Below are positions 5,982 to 8,180 of a stretch of DNA of 8,180 bases, piece after piece. The notes below the pieces were generated by a model. It ran no database searches and was not told where the DNA came from. It worked only from the letters and a program-made list of their open reading frames with translations. How positions within the stretch are numbered: position 1 is the first letter of the stretch; the number at the start of each line of letters is the position of its first letter. The position numbers and the translations under genes are program-made. Origin of the DNA: Actinomycetota bacterium (GTDB lineage: Bacteria; Actinomycetota; UBA4738; G016210805); NCBI GenBank assembly GCA_016210805.1, contig JACQTL010000347.1:1-8180 (forward strand), in the 5' to 3' direction.

Positions 5982-8180
5982 GTGAGCACCAGGATGGAGG
6001 ACCAGCGCTCGCCCGGGAGCGCCCCCCCGGCCGCGACGTCCGAGACGGCTGACCCGGCCACCTCCGAGGGGTCCTTCAGGGTCCTCTCCGACGTGGCCCG
6101 GTTGCTGGTCTCGGAGTCCGACCTGTCCCGGCTGCTCGACGCGATCGCCGACGCGCTGGCCGGGCTGATCCCCTACGACGACCTGACCCTCTACCAGGCC
6201 GACCTGGCCCTCCGCCAGCTCCGCCCGGTCCTGGTCCGGGGGGGCGACGCCGAGCAGATCCTCCTGTACGGGGCCTGCCCGTTCGGCCAGGGGATCAGCG
6301 GCCTGGCCGCCGAGCGGCTGGAGCCGATCCTGTCAAACGACGTCCATCTCGATCCGCGCGCGCAGCAGATCCCCGGCACCCCGCCCGACGAGCCGGAGTC
6401 GCTGGTGGCCGTCCCGCTGGTGGCCCGGGGCGAGCTCAAGGGGGTCCTCAGCGTCTACCGCGAGGGGGGCGGGAACTGGTTCACGGAGGACGAACGGGAC
6501 CTGGCCACCAGGTTCGCGGAGATGGCCGCCCTGGCCCTGGACAACGCCCAGATCCGCCAGCGCCTCGAGTCGGAGAGCATCACCGACTCGCTCACCGGGC
6601 TGTACAACCACCGCTACTTCCAGGAGCGCCTGGCCGAGGAGATGCGCCGGTCGGACCGGACCCGCCGCCCGGTCGCGGTGATCCTGATCGACATCGACGA
6701 CTTCAAGAGGGTGAACGAGGAGGGCGGCCACCTCTGCGGGGACCGCGTCCTGGCCGGCCTGGCCTCCGTCCTTCGCGAGGAGGCCCGCCAGGAGGACGTC
6801 CTGTGCCGGGTGGGCGGCGAGGAGTTCGCGCTGATCCTCCCGGGAACCGTGGCCCAGGACGCCGTCCTTTTGGCCGACCGGCTCCGCGAGGAGATCGACC
6901 GAACCGGGTTCGACGGGCCGGACGGCCGGATCACCGTGAGCATGGGCGTCGCCGAGGGGCCGACCCACGCCACGGGCCCCCGCGAGCTCATGGCCTGCGC
7001 CAACCTCGCCCTCCTCCAGGCCAAGGCGGCCGGGAAGGACCGGGTGGCCGCGTACCTGGAGGGGGAATGGAGCGGGATGCGGGCCGTTCCCCAGCACGAG
7101 TTCCGCACGATCGGCCACCTCAAGCTCCTCCAGGGGATCTCCCAGAAGCTGAACCGCCTCCAGGACGTCCGTCGGATCGGCGAGACCGTCCTCGTGGAGC
7201 TGAAGGACCTCATCGACTACCACAACTGCCGGGTCCACCTGCTGGAGCCAGACGGCGCGACCCTGCGACCGGTGGCCTTCCGGGGAGAGCTCTCCGAGTA
7301 CCAGGGCGAGACCGAGGAGCTCCTGGTCACCGCGATGGGGCAGGGGATCACCGGGCGGGTCGCCGAGAGCGGCGAGCCCCTCTACGCCGCGGACGCGTCG
7401 CAGTGCGAGTTCGCCATCCAGATCGCCGGGACCCAGGAGGTCGACGAGTCGATCCTGGCCGTCCCCATGAAGTTCGACGGACGGGTCATCGGCACGATCG
7501 TCCTGTCCAAGCTCGACCTCAACCAGTTCGACGCCGACGACCTCCGGCTGCTCGAGGTGCTCGCCTCGCACGCCGCCGTGGCCTTCGAGAACGCCCGCCT
7601 GTTCGAGGAGGAGCGCCAGTCGGCCGAGACGGCCAACGCGCTCCTGCGCGTCTCCCAGGCCCTGACCAGGGCATCCACCCCGGACGCGGTCCTCTTCGAG
7701 GTGGTCGCCTCGCTGTCCCACCTCGTCGGGTGCCCGGCGGCATCGGCCTGGGTGCGGGACGACGACGGGACCTTCCGGTGTCGGGCCGAGGTGGGGCACA
7801 CGCCGAACCAGGCCGCCCGGCTGGAGGCCGTCGAGATGGACGGCGACGTCGTGGCCCGGCACCTGGCCTCGAGCGAGGACCCGTTCTTCCTGCCGGCCGA
7901 GGTGGTCGGGGCCCTGCCCCACGACCTCCACGTCTGGGAGGAGCCCCAGTCGGTGCTGGTCGCCCCGGCCAGATGGGGCACCGATGGGTTCGGCATCCTG
8001 ATCGCCATGGGCGGGGCCGAGGAGCGGATCTTCTCGCCCAGGGACTTCCGCCTGGCCAGGGGGGTGGCCGACCTGGCCTCGCTGGCCATGGGGAACGCCC
8101 ACCGGTTCGCCGACCTGGAGCGGGCCTTCCTCCAGACGGTCGAGGTCCTGGCCAACGCGCTGGAGGCCAAGGACGAGTAC
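5982..8180 (+). CDS. GAF-GGDEF-GAF-GAF-(HD-GYP) c-di-GMP enzyme, 3' partial
   Basis: Predicted cytosolic sensor enzyme that makes cyclic di-GMP from two GTP; 733 residues are seen and the frame is open at the right edge. After a disordered N-terminus (1-30), GAF1 spans about 32-190. The GGDEF domain spans 198-360: DSLTGLYNHRYF (202-213), LIDIDDFK with metal ligand candidate Asp237, catalytic loop GGEEF (278-282), and the product-inhibition site RxxD as Arg269-Gln-Glu-Asp272, correctly spaced. GAF2 lies at about 395-545 (GQGITGRVAESGEPLY, 453-468) and a more divergent GAF3 at about 555-708. Helical linkers such as FEEERQSAETANALLRV join them. The last residues, FLQTVEVLANALEAKDEY (716-733), match the opening helix of HD-GYP c-di-GMP phosphodiesterase domains, so a second, opposing activity probably follows. 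There is no membrane helix or signal peptide. Oddities: NEEGGH where ND-x-x-GH is usual, and NLALLQAK for the usual D-x-ALY-x-AK. Confidence 0.9.
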   Translation, partial: MSTRMEDQRSPGSAPPAATSETADPATSEGSFRVLSDVARLLVSESDLSRLLDAIADALAGLIPYDDLTLYQADLALRQLRPVLVRGGDAEQILLYGACPFGQGISGLAAERLEPILSNDVHLDPRAQQIPGTPPDEPESLVAVPLVARGELKGVLSVYREGGGNWFTEDERDLATRFAEMAALALDNAQIRQRLESESITDSLTGLYNHRYFQERLAEEMRRSDRTRRPVAVILIDIDDFKRVNEEGGHLCGDRVLAGLASVLREEARQEDVLCRVGGEEFALILPGTVAQDAVLLADRLREEIDRTGFDGPDGRITVSMGVAEGPTHATGPRELMACANLALLQAKAAGKDRVAAYLEGEWSGMRAVPQHEFRTIGHLKLLQGISQKLNRLQDVRRIGETVLVELKDLIDYHNCRVHLLEPDGATLRPVAFRGELSEYQGETEELLVTAMGQGITGRVAESGEPLYAADASQCEFAIQIAGTQEVDESILAVPMKFDGRVIGTIVLSKLDLNQFDADDLRLLEVLASHAAVAFENARLFEEERQSAETANALLRVSQALTRASTPDAVLFEVVASLSHLVGCPAASAWVRDDDGTFRCRAEVGHTPNQAARLEAVEMDGDVVARHLASSEDPFFLPAEVVGALPHDLHVWEEPQSVLVAPARWGTDGFGILIAMGGAEERIFSPRDFRLARGVADLASLAMGNAHRFADLERAFLQTVEVLANALEAKDEY

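Noticed and set aside
6333..8102. 589-codon minus-strand open frame, with smaller ones at 6614-7213 and 7382-8170
   Set aside because: Antisense to the GAF-GGDEF gene. The translations are low-complexity (Gly/Val/Leu/Asp-rich, or Arg/Ser-rich) and have no domain motifs, while the plus strand has clear GAF and GGDEF motifs.

Overview
The window is a compact, very GC-rich chromosomal segment, with strong G/C preference at third codon positions. It looks like an actinobacterium (Actinomycetota), probably a deep-branching or environmental one. The support is the base composition, GTG starts, a PAC2-family protein (linked to actinobacterial proteasomes), a glucose-6-phosphate isomerase of the transaldolase-fusion type, and a possible leaderless promoter. 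The lineage is an inference; no rRNA or other marker gene is present. Nearly every base is coding. No tRNA, rRNA, CRISPR array, insertion sequence or attachment site was seen, and no gene-free stretch reaches 300 bases.

Layout, left to right. (1) The 3' part of a multidrug-type ABC exporter with fused membrane and ATPase domains (+), cut by the left edge. (2) A GNAT acetyltransferase (-), whose 3' end overlaps the exporter by 47 bp. (3) A divergent MarR-family regulator (+), with a small repeat-containing spacer between it and the GNAT gene. (4) A glucose-6-phosphate isomerase (+), 19 bp behind marR and probably in the same operon. (5) Convergent to it, a two-gene minus-strand operon: a PAC2-family protein, then a VIT1/CCC1-type metal transporter whose GTG start overlaps the PAC2 stop codon. 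(6) Divergent from PAC2, across a 112-bp spacer with a strong hairpin and flanking direct repeats, a large soluble sensor protein (+) that runs off the right edge. It reads GAF, GGDEF, GAF, GAF, then what looks like the first residues of an HD-GYP domain.

How the genes may work together. Exporter, GNAT and MarR have the look of a small detoxification or stress neighbourhood, but no ligand can be read from the sequence. The isomerase serves central sugar phosphate metabolism. PAC2 and the metal transporter appear translationally coupled without an obvious functional link. The last gene is the most interesting: it has an intact diguanylate cyclase core with a product-inhibition site and seems to lead into a c-di-GMP phosphodiesterase domain, so it may both make and degrade the messenger. 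Its frame has no stop before the window end and is shadowed by long antisense frames, so it is easy to miss. I found no convincing novel defence or mobile system; most of the window is ordinary chromosomal content.
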